Shown: positions 30,835 to 44,000 of the stretch, one piece after another
How the letters are laid out: every line of letters starts with the position of its first letter
How positions within the stretch are numbered: position 1 is the first letter of the stretch
Source of the DNA: Mytilus trossulus
Taxonomy: Eukaryota > Mollusca > Bivalvia > Mytilida > Mytilidae
NCBI RefSeq assembly: GCF_036588685.1
Contig: NC_086380.1
Span: 67,282,180 to 67,346,179, forward strand
Length of the DNA stretch: 64,000 nucleotides
Direction of reading: 5' to 3'
The notes under the pieces: generated by a model
What the model saw: only the letters and a program-made list of their open reading frames with translations
Told to the model about the DNA's origin: nothing
The model's database searches: none
Made by a program: the position numbers and the translations under genes

Positions 30835-32035
30835 GTAACGACTAATAGGAAGTCGAAACAGTTCCATAGGAGCTAATTATTCAAGTGGTTTTGATCATTA
30901 AACGTGCCATTTTAGTTGTTTTGTTTATGATAACAAAGTTTGTGAAAGCGCCAAACAAGTCAATAAAAGCTGAAATGTTAAAAATAACATAGAATAACCA
31001 ACCTTTTCAGATACAAGTAAGTGTTTTGTTGTTATTAATGCATTGTAAAGGAAACAGATGATAACTTATTTTTTGTCAGAGTCTTTATTTCTTTCGAATT
31101 GTAATTAAATTAACTAATGGACCACATTCCTATTGTCTGAAACTCTGTACAGTGATTTTCAAGCAAAATATTCGACGACGTAACGGGAACATTTTTGTTT
31201 ATTAAAACCCGGTAATTTAAAATATCTGGTAAATATCAAAAATAAAAACAGCGAACCTCCTAAATGCACTATATATTTTCTTATCTCCTCTGTTCTAATC
31301 CTTCGTATGAGTTATCACTTAAAATTGCTTTCTGATACAATACTAATGGTGCCATTTGTTTAGTAATTTTCCTGATAAAATGTAAGTATGTAAATAATTC
31401 TTTATTCTTGTTATTCAAGACGATTAACTGAAAAAAGTACAATTTCCATAAAAATATAGAAATTTATTTTATTTACATAAAAATGATTCAAATCACACTT
31501 TTGATAATACAGAGATCAAATCAATGTATTCTCAACGAAAAGATATTACACTCACCGTAACATGCTGTCGTGAATTACTTTATGCTTGATTTATTGGAGA
31601 ATGTAGATATTTTAAACAAAAATATTTCACATATGCATTTGCATGTTCCTGGAAGTAAGTGATTGGCATATATAAATCAATGTTTGTACTTTCAGTAAGA
31701 ACATGTTATAAGCATTGTCCTAATTATGTCCTGTTTGGCTTTCCGTAGGATGTTAATGAATTTATTTCACACGCCCTACCAAAAGTTCAATAGTGTATTG
31801 TATTGACTTATTCTCGGTGGAATCCCTCCCTTTCTGATAATAAAACATAAACATAGAATATCATAGTTGTATATTTTTTTTAAATGCGTTCGAAGCCACT
31901 TCCAAACCAAACGATTTGAAGGTCTATGATACTACTAGCTATGCTTTAAATAATTTAAAAGGCCGTGTTCTAGCAGATTAAGATTATGCATCGTCGTTAT
32001 GTCCGTTCATTATTAAGATCAGTAGTAAACAGTAA
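30835..32035. other. Non-coding stretch, nothing recognised
   Basis: AT-rich, without ORFs or placeable repeats. Confidence 0.45.
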
Positions 32036-32040
32036 AAAAA

Positions 32041-33680
32041 AAACTAGAGGCTCTAAAGAGCCTGTGTCGCTCACCTTGGTCTATGTGAATATTAAACAAA
32101 GGAAGCAGATTGAAAATTGACTACAAAGGTCAATAACTCCTACAGGGGTCAATTGACCATTTCGTTCATGTTGACTTATTTGTAGATCTTACTTTGCTGA
32201 ACATTATTGCTGTTTACAGTTTACCTATATCTATAATAATATTCAATATAAAACAGCAAAATTTCCTTAAAATTACCAATTCAGGGGCCGCAACCCAAAA
32301 ACAGGTTGTCCAATTCATCTGAAAATTTCAGGGCAGATAGATCTTGACCTGATTAACAATTTTACTTCATGTCAGATTTTCTCTAAATTATTTGGTTTTT
32401 GAGTTATAAGCCAAAAACTGCATTTTACCCCTATGTTCTATTTTTAGCCGTGGCGGCCATCTTGGTTTGATGGCCAGGTCACCGGACACATTTTTTAAAC
32501 AAGAAACCCCAAAGATGATTGTGGCCAAGTTTGGATCAATTTGGCACAGCAGTTTCAGAGAAGAAGATTTTAGTAAAAGATATATAAAATTTACGAAAAA
32601 TGGTAAAAAATTGACTATAAAGGGCAATAACTCCTAAAGAGTCAACTGACCATTTTGGTCATGTTGACTTATTTGTAAATCTGACCTTGCTGAACATTAT
32701 TGCTGTTTAAAGTTTACCTATATCTATAATAATATTCAATATAATAACCAAAAACAGCAAAATTTCCTTAAAATTACCAATTCAGGGGCCGCAACCCAAA
32801 AACAGGTTGTCCAATTCATCTGAAAATTTCAGGGCAGATAGATCTTCACCTGATTAACAATTTTACCCATGTCAGATTTGCTCTAAATGCTTTGGTTTTT
32901 GAGTTATAAGCCAAAAACTGCATTTTACCCCTATGTTCTATTTATAGCCATGGCGGTCATCTTGGTTAGTTGGCGGGGTCACCGGACACAATTTTTAAAC
33001 TAAATACCCCAATGATGATTGTGGCCAAGTTTCAAATAATTTGGCCCAGCAGTTTCAGAGGAGAAGATTTTTCTAAAAGATTACTAAGATTTACGAAAAA
33101 TGGTTAAAAATTGACTATAAAGGGCAATAACTCCTAAAGTGGTCAACTGATCATTTTGGTCATGTTGACTTATTTGTAGATCTTACTTTGCTGAATATTA
33201 TTGCTTTTTACACTTTATCTCTATCTGAAATAATATTCAAGATAATAACCAAAAACAACAAAATTTCCTTAAAATTACCAATTCAGGGGCAGCAACCTAA
33301 CAACGGAATGTCAGATTCATCTGACAATTTCAGGGCAGATAGATCTTAACCTGATTAACAATATTACCCCATGTCAGATTTGCCCTAAATGCTTTGGTTT
33401 TTGAGTTATAAGCCAAAAACTGCATTTTACCCCTATGTTCTATTTATAGCCATGGCGGCCATCTTGGTTAGTTGGCGGGGTCACCGGACACAATTTTCAA
33501 ACTAGATACCCCAATGATGATTGTGGCCAAGTTTGGTTAAATTTGGCCCAGTAGTTTCAGAGGAGAAGATTTTTGTAAAAGTTAACGCAGGACGACGACG
33601 GACGACGACGGACGACGACGGACGCCGGACGCCAAGTGATGAGAAAAGTTCAATTGGCCCTTCGGGCCAGGTGAGCTAAA
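32041..33680 (+). repeat. Repeat G: three tandem units of about 497 bp
   Basis: The block attgactataaagggcaata starts at about 32119, 32612 and 33108. Each unit then has tcatgttgacttatttgta, caattcaggggc, atttcagggcagatagatct, cattttacccctatgttcta and gtcaccggacac. The left edge is gaggctctaaagagcctgtg; the right edge is gggccaggtgagctaaaaa. A ggacgacgac microsatellite is at 33586-33630. Partial copies lie at 54340-54895 (reverse) and 63457-64000 (reverse). Widespread in bivalves to my knowledge. Confidence 0.8.
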
Positions 33681-33684
33681 AACG

Positions 33685-33840
33685 AACTCCGAGGAAATTC
33701 CCAATAAAACAAAGCTGAAATACATCAAATGAATGGAAAACAACTGGCATATATCTGACTTGGTACATGCATTTTCTTATGTACAAAATTGTGGATTAGT
33801 GTTATAGCTAGGTTAACCTTTCACTTGTATGGCAGTCGGA
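33685..33840 (+). repeat. Repeat B fragment
   Basis: aacgaactccgaggaaattc, aaatgaatggaaaacaactg and ggtacatgcattttctta match B. It abuts repeat G. Confidence 0.6.
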
Positions 33841-34139
33841 TAAAATGAAATTATAATTATATTTTCAAAACAAACAAACATACAAGGTTAAAATGTCAAG
33901 AAAAGTAAGAGAGTAACGAAAAATACCAAAAGAACATGTAACATAAGAAACAAGGGAATGTACTTCCTTTTACAAATACATCAAATTGTAAAATGAATTG
34001 TTGAAGAACTACTAAAATCAATTTAAAAACTATGAAATGCAAAATAATAGACAAGATTGACAACAACTGACAGTATGATTGATATGTGCGTTAATTTAAT
34101 GAAGACACTCTGAGCAAATCACATATGACTCTTATCAAA

Positions 34140-34570
34140 TGATAAAGTTTAAATGATCCCTTCGTAAATTTTATTGACGTCAACACGAGTTGGTTGACCG
34201 TTATGGAATAACCGTTTCACAAATGATATCGGATATGTTCCTTACGTCGTAACTACAATCCCCTTCCCTTTCATAAATGTGACCTACCAAATTACACTTT
34301 TTTCCGGATTTGTTATCTCATAAGCAACACGACAGGTGCCACATGTGGAGCAGAATCTGCTTACCCTTCTGGAGCACCTGAGATCAACCACTAGTTTTTA
34401 GTGGGGTTCGTGTTGTTTATTCTTTATTTTTCTATGTTGTGCTATTGTACTATTGTTTGTTTGTTTGTCCTTTTCATTTTTAGCCATGGCGTTGTCAGTT
34501 TTGTTTTCGATTTATGAGTTTGACTGTCCCTCTGGCATCTTTCGTCCCTCTTTTGTTAAGAGTGTAAAAT
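34140..34570 (-). repeat. Interspersed repeat F, reverse copy
   Basis: Reverse complement of F blocks: agttggttgaccgttatg, gttatctcataagcaacacg, cttctggagcacctgagatc, gtggggttcgtgttgttt, ttagccatggcgttgtcag. Confidence 0.7.
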
Positions 34571-34574
34571 TGAA

Positions 34575-35680
34575 ATATAAGTATGATGTGAGAAATGAAG
34601 GTTCAATGTTAACCTCTGCGCATTCAACTATTTTTATATTTTTTATATTTTAGCGACAAAGTTATTACATAAGATGCGAATGGCAAATATTATTTGTCTT
34701 CGATTATGGCCCAGGTCAAAAACGTTGTAACATAAAGACAAATACAAATGTTTAATCTGCTTGATGAAATATTTCAATAATGCAATATGTACTTGTAGAA
34801 AGAAATAAACTCGGGTATTTCTATTTATTAATTGACGTCAATACCGCGTAATTGTTCTTCCGCTGTGTAATGTATTATAAAGAACTCTTTTAAATAGTTG
34901 AGCGGTGGAAAAGCAATTTGGAAATTTTAAATTACCGAAATACCTCATGAAATTTTAATGTCTTAAATTGTCTATCGATTATCCAGCTTCAGAAAAATGT
35001 TTTTTGTAAATATCTAATCTGGTACAAATGACGTTAAAAACAGCCTTAATTGACGTTACCCAACTTACTAGGAATACCCCACTGCTTTTTCGGTAGTCAA
35101 ATCTCACAACTTACCTCTTAAAAAAAATAATTTGTGAACAAAATTGGCAAATACAGTTGCTCTTGAACTTCATAAACTATAAGGGCATTTTAAAAGTAGT
35201 TCTATTTGTGGTGGTGGAGTAGTATGCAGCTGAAAATAGTTCAAAATAACGCGGAAAAATCATCTTTTTTTACCCTGCTTTATTTGAGCGTGCAATAAAG
35301 ATGTGTTTTAAAAATACAACAGGAAAGACGCCGTATTATACTTCGATCGACTCCTTTACTTTTTGAAGCTAATGCGTAAGAAGATAAATATTTGGCTAAA
35401 TATCAACTTTTTCCCCCGAATTCAAGTCCGTGTCGGTTCCTCTACTACTTCATGTTTTTCAAATAACCGGAATGGGCGGTATTGATAAAGGTTCTTCGGA
35501 CATATGAAAGGAATTTGGTTTCCTTTTATTTTTCTCAAAAATACCATAAATTTAATTTCTGTGTTATTTGGTCTTTCTAAATAATTGTCACATCACAGTG
35601 TGCAATAGATAATTCTTATACATGTTTAGTGTTTTTGATCTTAGTGAGTATTGTTTTCCGTTCTCTAATTCTTGGTGTGT
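34575..35680. other. Non-coding stretch, nothing recognised
   Basis: No exon, RNA or repeat that I can support. Confidence 0.45.
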
Positions 35681-36202
35681 CTAAAGTAAAATCACAAAAA
35701 TACTGAACTCATGATCAGAGGAAAATCAATTAGGAAAGTCCATAATCACATGGCAAAATCAAATAACAAAACGCATCAAAAACGAATGGACAAGAACTGT
35801 CATATACCTGACTTGGTACAGGCAGTTTCAAATGTAGAAAATGGTGGATTAAACCTGGTTCTATAGCGCTAACCCTCTCACTTTAATAACAGTCTCATCA
35901 AATTCCGTTATATTTACATGATGCGTTAAATAAACAGTCACAATTAATAAAATAGTCAAAATCTGGGTACATCAGTCATCATCGTATAACAATTTTAAAA
36001 GGGGACAATTTAACCGAACACAAAAACATCTTCTATCTATATATAGCTACGAACACATTAATTGATTTGAGTGTCTGACGTCAGAAAATTTTATACGTCA
36101 CATAAATTTGTCGTTCAATGTACATACAAACAGTTTTAAAATTTACATAGGCAATGTTAGCATACAGGGTTAAAAAATCAACCGTATGTAAGAATAAGTT
36201 AT

Positions 36203-36383
36203 AGATATTTCATATCTTTTGGACAGTTTTGTGGTGTTTCGTAAATTATACCATAGCTTTTGTTGAAACCCTCGGCATTAACCTCACGAGACGAAGTCGA
36301 GTGAGGTTGTCGAGGGGTTTCAACAAAAACTATGGTATAATTTACGAAACACCACAAAACTGTCCAAAAGATATGAAATATCT
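36203..36383. repeat. Hairpin, about 72-bp arms
   Basis: agatatttcatatcttttgg to gttgaaaccctcg pairs with cgaggggtttcaac to aagatatgaaatatct at one or two mismatches. The centre is ctcacgagacgaagtcgagtgag. Confidence 0.88.
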
Positions 36384-36835
36384 GTTTTAACCTATTGTAT
36401 CTTTCACTGTTAAAAATTGTGTATTTCATATATTTTTGTTTATTTACATCGAAATGGTTTTAATAAGAATCTGTGAAATAACCCTTTTCGGACCTTACAC
36501 TTAAGGCTCCGCCTACTTTTTAAAACTAGTGCGGGCTTCAGAAACAGCGGGTATTCAGTTTGAAAATATTTTTCGACAGCGACGGATGCATCTTTACAGT
36601 GGTGACGAATAGATGTTCTGAATAAGGACACAAGAACTTTCTAGTACAGATTTCTGATATTTTGGAAGATTGCTGCAATCCCAAACTTACGTACAATTGA
36701 ACTGCAAATGGTAGGTTTTTTTAATTTTATTATTTGCTTTCAAAATGTTTTAATTTTTTTATATTAGTGATTTTCAAAAGAATCTGTCTGAGAGTTGTAT
36801 GAATTATTCCACTTTTAATTTTAAACCAGAAGTCC

Positions 36836-37022
36836 ATGAGGGAGGGTGGATGGGTCTTGATCCCGGAGTTCCGGGCTTTACAAGACGAAGTCCCGAACTG
36901 CCGGGCTTTAAACTCAAAATCCAGAGGCCCCGAATTTCGAAAAAAAATTCCCGGATCCAGAAAGGGTCTATCCCGAAATCCCGAGCTTAAAAACACCCGA
37001 GCCCGGAGTCACGATAAAGTTC
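36836..37022. other. GC-rich patch of CCCGG/CCCGA words
   Basis: Words such as tcccggagttccggg, tcccgaactgccggg, ttcccggatcc and atcccgaaatcccgag are clustered in otherwise AT-rich DNA. A related patch is at 56120-56240. No coding sense is evident: both strands have short ORFs that resemble nothing known. Confidence 0.45.
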
Positions 37023-37599
37023 CTATCCACCTTTTGCCCATGGCGTACATTAATTAAATGGGATGTCAAAATGTTCTAGATGAAATTCATTGACATGCGA
37101 CGATATAATTAAAGAAAAAAAACAAGAAAAAATCGCTCATTTAGAGCTGGGATCAGCATATCTAAAGTATATATATATTCCTGTTTTAGAGTAAACAAAC
37201 GCTATCTAATTTTAACGGTCAAACATAGAGTATAGCCCCATTAAAAGTCTAGATGTCAGCAGTGTTTAATAAAACCGGGTGTGGATCAAACACTTTTAAA
37301 GTGGGGATGGGGGTAAAGCAAGCCAACATTTGAAAATATTATAAAATAGGTTATTTGTTTACCATATTTAAAGTTTTTTTAAAAGGGGCGTACTCCCTTG
37401 CCTCCCCCCCCCCTATTATCCCCTAAAAACTAACCCGCCTTGCCAAACAAACGGTTAGATGTGATTCGTGTAAATGTAGCTGTACAGTGAAGCCTACAGG
37501 AAGTTTACCATTTGATAACCTAAAATCAACATATTTTTAAACCTTTTTTGTTTGTTCTAGTCCTGAGCGAATTTTGGTTCATTTAAAATATAGGACAAC

Positions 37600-37760
37600 A
37601 GAGTTGGTGTATGTGGGTTCGATTCCCACCCTAAGCAATCATTTATTTCAGCTGGTGCAAAGCGGGCAGTTTAGCTTAGTGGCCCCACACTAACTTTGTT
37701 GTTTCTATCAAAAAATTCAGGCGGCCGCGGCCAGGTCTCGACTTTTTTTCTTTTGAATTC
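37600..37760 (+). other. tRNA-like boxes in the wrong order
   Basis: tgtgggttcgattcccaccc (37612-37631) looks like a tRNA T-arm/B box. agtttagcttagtggcc (37668-37684) looks like a D-arm/A box but follows it. No complete cloverleaf can be drawn. This may be the junction of tandem tRNA-derived SINE copies. Confidence 0.3.
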
Positions 37761-38061
37761 CTTATACAACAAAACCATGGTATAATTGTGAAAATTATAC
37801 CATGGATAGCTATGGTATAATTTTCGGTTATTGGGACTTATACTCGGGTTGCATTCCCATAGGTTACATTGTACAGCTATAGGTTAAATTACAGAAATAG
37901 ACCAATATTAAAACTAGTCCAAAAGTTATAGGTAGAATTTACGAGAATCCAAAAATAGTTAATACCACTACGCGAATGAATGATTTTAACGTTTGTGGTT
38001 CAACGTATATAGTAATTCATAGTAGAAATATATCATAATAACATATAATAGACCAATATAA

Positions 38062-38830
38062 TACTGACGGAATCTTTTAAATTACAGAGTCACGTAATAA
38101 GTATGTAAGACTCAAATAACATGTATGTAAGAGTATCTTTCACACTATTTTGTACAATTTATATTAAGTGTGTGTGTTTGTATGTGTTTTCTTTTTTAAA
38201 CCTGAGTATGTCAAAAGAACGAAAGACAGGCTTGTTTGTGTACATGTGCTGTACCCCATACAGTTGGGATCACAGAACACAGGTCCAGATCAAATTTGAC
38301 CGATAAATGTTTTGACTTTTCATAGTTTTGTCACCTAAAATAGTTCAACAGCCATTTTTTTAAGAGAAGACTGCATAAATTTACGGAGACACATGTGCCA
38401 TTCTTCTGTGTATGGTATGTTTATAGGTTGATGTTTCATTGGTGTTAATTCAACATGCTTTGCTCATGATAAATCATATTTAGATATATTTTTTATTACT
38501 AGTACAAAAAAGTATTATTCACATCGGATTTATTTTCATTTAGTATAATGTATTATATTTGCTATCAATTCTCAGCAACAAAGATACGTCTCTTTAGCTA
38601 ATCATCTGAACAAGTGTCATTTTTACCCGACGACATCAACGCCTCCATCACTGAAAATATAATTATCCTTTTTTTAGTGCAAAATAATTTCAGGACTAAT
38701 TAAGGTCACAGTAGTTTACCGATATTCAAATCCCATAAATCGATTAGTCATTATCAATTTTAGATTCAAAACAATTACATTTACTTAAGAAATCACAAAA
38801 GCAGTACATCAAATATTTCAAGACAATGAA
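38062..38830. other. Non-coding stretch, nothing recognised
   Basis: AT-rich with no supported feature. Confidence 0.4.
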
Positions 38831-38837
38831 AAAAATA

Positions 38838-39180
38838 AAATCACATACTAGTAAATACTGAACTCCGAGGAAAATTCAAAACGGAAAGTCCCTTATCAAA
38901 TTTCAAAATCAAATGATAAAACACATCAAACTAATGAACAACAACTGTCATATTCCTGACTTGGTACAGACACATTTTAAGATGTAGAAAAAGGTGGATT
39001 GAGACTGGTTTTATAGCGCTATACATCTCACTTGTATGACAGTCGCATCAAATTCCGTTGTTTACAACGATGCGTGAACAAAACATACATATTAGGTAAA
39101 AACGTCAAATTATGTTTGCATCAGTCATCCCTGTGTTACAATCTCAAAACAAACTAACATTTACAAAAAAGCGCAAATTC
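38838..39180 (+). repeat. Repeat B fragment
   Basis: aatactgaactccgaggaaa, aaatgataaaacacatcaaa, tcctgacttggtacagac and acagtcgcatcaaattccgt are shared with other B copies. Confidence 0.7.
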
Positions 39181-39589
39181 AAAAATTCGCAAACAGTTTA
39201 ATAGAATATAATGATGGGTGGGTAAAATGGCCCAAGTTTTTGCAAATATTCTTTCTGATTTCTATTACGTGATCATTGCAAATTTTCTTTCTGATTTCTA
39301 TTACGTGATTGTTCTATTTGTATAGAATGAATAAATCAACTACATTTAAGTCAAATATGTTAATTACTTCAATAAACATTATGTAAGAAAATACCTATCG
39401 ACTCAGCTTCTGTTTCCGGTTCTATTCTACCTATTCAATGTTTTTGTTGTTTTTGCTTTCATTTTAATGACAAATCAAATTGACCTATAAAGTAGGACCA
39501 TTCAGTTGGGGTCTTATTGGACCTACATCTTAATTGACAATTATATTGCTTTAATCCAATGCAGTGAAATCTGGGAAATTAAAAAGTAT

Positions 39590-40140
39590 AACAATGCAGT
39601 TCAAACAAGCCAAAGATATTCGCACACAAGATATCAGTCAGCTCAAAAATATCATCATCAAGGATCGATTAGTCATGGATAAGTTTTAAAATAAAAAGCA
39701 TTGAAAATCAGTGAAGCCAAAATTGTCAGAACTGAAGAACGATTTGTAATGCTAAATTATAAGCATTGGAGATGATTTAATTCAAAGAGTCAGAAATGAA
39801 AATTAGCCAAGTCAAAGTTATAAGCATCGGAGATCAGTCAAGCCATAGTTTTAGCATCAAAGATTAATCAAGCCACAGTTTTAGCATCAAAGATTAATCA
39901 AGCCACAGTTTTAGCATCAAAGATTAATCAAGCCACAGTTTTAGCATCAAAGATTAATCAAGCCACAGTTTTAGCATCAAAGATTAATCAAGCCACAGAT
40001 TAAGCATCAAAGATTAATCAAGCCACAGTTTTAGCATCAAAGATTAATCAAGCCACAGTTTTAGCATCAAAGATCAGTTAAGCCAGTATTTAAGATCGTA
40101 CAAGTCAAAATTAGATCAGCATTAAGGATAAGTCAGCCAA
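39590..40140 (+). repeat. 30-bp tandem repeat with decayed edges
   Basis: Eight exact-length units agccacagttttagcatcaa plus agattaatca occupy 39841-40080, almost unchanged. Degenerate units (aagccaaaattgtcag.., aagtcaaagttataagcatc) extend on both sides. It has no spacers and is an ordinary minisatellite. Confidence 0.9.
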
Positions 40141-40321
40141 AACAGTAAGCGTTGTCGAACAGTGACATATAAATTATAGAGCGGTCAACCAATATTGTCA
40201 ACCTCGAAGATAGGTCAATCAACATTAATAACCTTGAAGATCATTCACAAATAGTAATAAACATAGACGATCGTTTAACCATAAGTAATAACATTGTCTG
40301 AAGAGCATACAACAAAAATAA

Positions 40322-40480
40322 TAAAAAGTAAAATCTAAAAATACTGTCCTCCCAGAAAAAATTCAAAACGGAAAGTCCCTAATCAAATGGCAAAATCAAA
40401 TGCTCAAACACATCAAACGAAGGGATATCAACTATCATATTCCTGATTTGGTACAGGCATTTTCTTGTGTAGAAGATTTC
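40322..40480 (+). repeat. Repeat B fragment
   Basis: agtaaaatctaaaaatactg, ttcaaaacggaaagtccct, ggcaaaatcaaatgc, gatttggtacaggcatttt. Confidence 0.65.
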
Positions 40481-40499
40481 TAAGTGGTTAATTAAGAAT

Positions 40500-40905
40500 C
40501 ATTCCTAGGTAAAGTTTACAGACGCCATCACGAACTAGTTGACCGTTATGAAATATTTCACAGATGACAGAAAAAAATGAAACTTTTATCTTAACAACAA
40601 TTTTGTTTTCACGAATGTGACCTAATGAACGAGATTTATTACCGGATGTGTAATAATATTAGTAACACGAAGGGTGCCTCAAGTGAAGCAGAATCTGCTG
40701 ACCCTTCTGGACCACCTGCGTTCATCCCAGTTTGTTGTAGGTTTTGTGGTGATCAGTCTTTAATTTTCTATGTTTTGTCTAGTGTACTATTCTTTGTCTG
40801 TAAGACATTTTCATTTTTAGCGATGACGTTGTCAGTTTATTTTCCACTTATGGGTTCAAATGTCCATCTGTTATATTTCGCTTCTCTTTGTATCACCACT
40901 AGTCC
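40500..40905 (-). repeat. Interspersed repeat F, reverse copy
   Basis: gaactagttgaccgttatg, gaagggtgcctcaagtgaag, cttctggaccacctgcg and ttagcgatgacgttgtcagt match the F copy at 34140. Its ORF 40625-40924 is not a gene. Confidence 0.65.
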
Positions 40906-41064
40906 GATGCCCCAGACTTATTAAAATATTATTTGGACTTGCATGTATTTATTTATTAAGGCTTATAAGGAGAAGGGCGGAATATTGTCTTCGGACCAGA
41001 AGCTGGAAAAGTTTTTGGTTCAGACTGCTTGAAAGTTGAATTTGTATGTCGTTTAATTTAAAAC

Positions 41065-44000
41065 TTACCTTGCTTCACAAATGTAAAACTCTACGGCCAC
41101 ATCACAGTTTACATCGGCCCATTTATAGTGACTCAATAGACCCAAAGGACGGTAAAGAGTGACACAATCCTCTGCCGATACATAGTTATCAGGCTGTCCT
41201 GGTCCCCAGTTACTGTATGCCAATGAAGTCCCGTCCTCCCATACAAATGTACCCTCGGATATCTCATCTTGAGCTCCAATTAAATAGCCGGCTAAAAAAA
41301 CATAAATTATTATGTCAATCAAAATTTATAAGAAGAAAACAAGAGAAAAAATAATTAACACTTTCTTTGGTGCATCAGTTGAATTCAGATACAATCTTCT
41401 GAATATTAACTCATCATAGATACTTTTTGCCAAATACAGCTAAGGTAATCTATTCCTGAGGTAAAAAAGCTTTGTTAACAGATAATTTATAATTATGAAC
41501 ATGAAGGTAGACAAAGTGTCATCAGGTGTTTAGCATAACGATCAGTTCAGGTTGCACTTACCTAAGCACTAGAATAAATCTTTAGAATATGACGTACAAC
41601 TTATACCACGTGAGATGATAATAGAGCTTGAGTATCCCTATAAAATTTCTGACTTCATTTTTGTTTTAAAATTTTTATACAGATTCAAAATTTTTAATGA
41701 CATATGTATGCCTAAAGAGCACGTACCTTTTTATAAAAAAACGAATGCTGTTTTTTTTTTAGAACATTAAGAACGAATGCATGAGATAAGACTTTTGAAT
41801 TTGGAAAAAACAGCATTGAATAATATTATGATGCTCACACAATTTAGGCAATAGTAATTTACCAATTTTCACATATCATGATCAATTAAGATAACAAATC
41901 AAGGCATAAAAAAACAAAATGTGAGGAAATCGCATGAATTCTGAATTATCTCTACGGCCATGAGGCCATAATAATTTGGAATATAATGACTTTAATCCAA
42001 ATCCGAATTCAAAAAATACTGAAATTAGTGTTTCCAGAAAACATTTGTATTCCGTGTAATGAATAAATTATATGTATGACTGTAAGACAGAGTGTGTCCA
42101 CAGGGTAAACATTTCCGTTACCATGCTGTGCAATGAAAATAACATGATGGTTTTTAATGAAAATCTAATTACAAAAAAATATCAGTTCGAGGCTCTTTTA
42201 TACCAGCGTTTTAGCCAGAAACGATGAAACAACACTATTTAAATGTGTACAAACACTTGAATACGAGGGAGCTACATGACCAAAAACATACCTCGAAAGA
42301 ATATCTAAACGCATGGTAGATCAATTTTACTTGATGAGTTGGAACTTCATTATCTTTATTATTTCTGTATGACCAAAACATAGACCCAAAAAGAAAACCA
42401 AGAATCATATATGCATGCTAGGTCAACTTTATCTTGAGAAGTTGGAACTTCATTATCTTTATTATTTCTTACCAAAAACGACCTGAAAGACTACCTAGGT
42501 CAATTTAATCTTTAGGAGTTGAAACTTTATGATCTTTAATATGTCTGTTATTAAACATTTGCTTTGTGACTTCAAATAGAAGGTGCTCCGTATGTTATAT
42601 GAAAATACACATACATAAGTACGTACCTATGCTATAAGGCAAGTTCATGCTTTCAATGTGTTGGATGATAGCATCATCTTCTGCTTTAGAATTAATGCTG
42701 GCTAATTGGCCTCCTCTTGCCTTACAAATCTCCTAAAAAAAATTATTTTATTGTTATTATCAAAATGCATCTCTTTGATAGCGAACTTTTAAGAAGGAAC
42801 ATTTTTTGTCATTTTGGTCTTTTGTGGATAGTTGTCTCATTGGCAATCATACCACAACTTCTTTTTGTATAGCGTCGTTAACGAATTTTGTAAAATACTT
42901 GTTGCTTTGGCCATATATATTTGTCAACAGTTCTGCACTGTCTTTATAGAATCCAGTCAATTGGGGCAGATCTGTCGGAAAAATATGATAGGGTAATGAT
43001 GTGACGAAAATATCATTAAACTATAGTAAACATTGCAAAAAAACATGATCATAATACCAGTTATACTATAATAGTCTGATATAAACTGTGTAGGTACATA
43101 AAACTATATATAGAATTGAGAAAGGAAATGGGGAATGTTTCATAGCGACGACAACCCGACCATAGAGCAGACAACAGCCGAAGGCCACTAATGGACCGGT
43201 CTTTAATGTAGCGAGAAACTCCCGTACCCGAAAGCGTCCTTCAGCTGGCCTCTTAAAAAAGATGTATACTAGTACAGTGATAATAGACGTCATACTAAAC
43301 TCCGAATTATACACAAGAAACTAAAATCATAAATCATTAAAGACTAACAAAGACCAGAGTCACCTGTCTTAGGACAGGCGCAAATTTGCGGCGGGGTTAA
43401 AAATGTTTATGAGACATGTTTTCTAACTGTGACGATACCAAATTGAATATTAAACATTTTATATCTTGTTAGGACTACATGGATTTATACCTATACTTAA
43501 TGTACTCATACATGTCTTACATAAAAAAAAATAAAAGGCATTCTATATGTTAACATATTTGAATTACATAAATAGAGAATTAGGGGGTGCTAAAATATAA
43601 AGAATATGGAATAAGGAACAAAAACATATTAAGGAATAAAAAAAAGATTACCAATAATAAAGAATAGAGAAATGAATGACACCCCTCCACCCTCATCTAT
43701 ATTAGCCTCCATAATGTTTAATATTATAAATGCTGCGTCAGATATCTTACATGTCCTCTTCTCTCATTCTCAATATCTCTTCCAAAATAGTAACATTTCC
43801 CTCCAAAACTCAAGTCACCAGAAGGACATGTACTTAGTACAACTCCTACCAGTGCTAAAATAACAAAATAGAAAAACACATACAGATACATTGTAGTGTA
43901 ATCCACTGAGCATGGTGTTTTATTGAAATGAACATTGCGTGCACGTGGTGCGCATTATTCATATTTCATATTTTGATACAACTGCAATGTATGACTTCGT

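Larger units (their letters stand above)
35690..38060 (+). repeat. Repeat B copy split by an insertion of about 1.68 kb
   Basis: 35690-36200 aligns with 26098-26605 and the alignment resumes at about 37884-38060 (cagaaatagaccaatatt.. gacgtttgtggttcaacg equivalents). Between them lies foreign DNA beginning with the hairpin 36203-36383. No clear target duplication is seen. Confidence 0.65.

Noticed and set aside
37600-37700. Possible tRNA gene
   Set aside because: T-arm-like and D-arm-like boxes are present but in the wrong order and no cloverleaf forms.
39841-40080. Regular 30-bp repeats that might suggest a CRISPR array
   Set aside because: The units abut with no spacers, and the genome is eukaryotic; it is a minisatellite.
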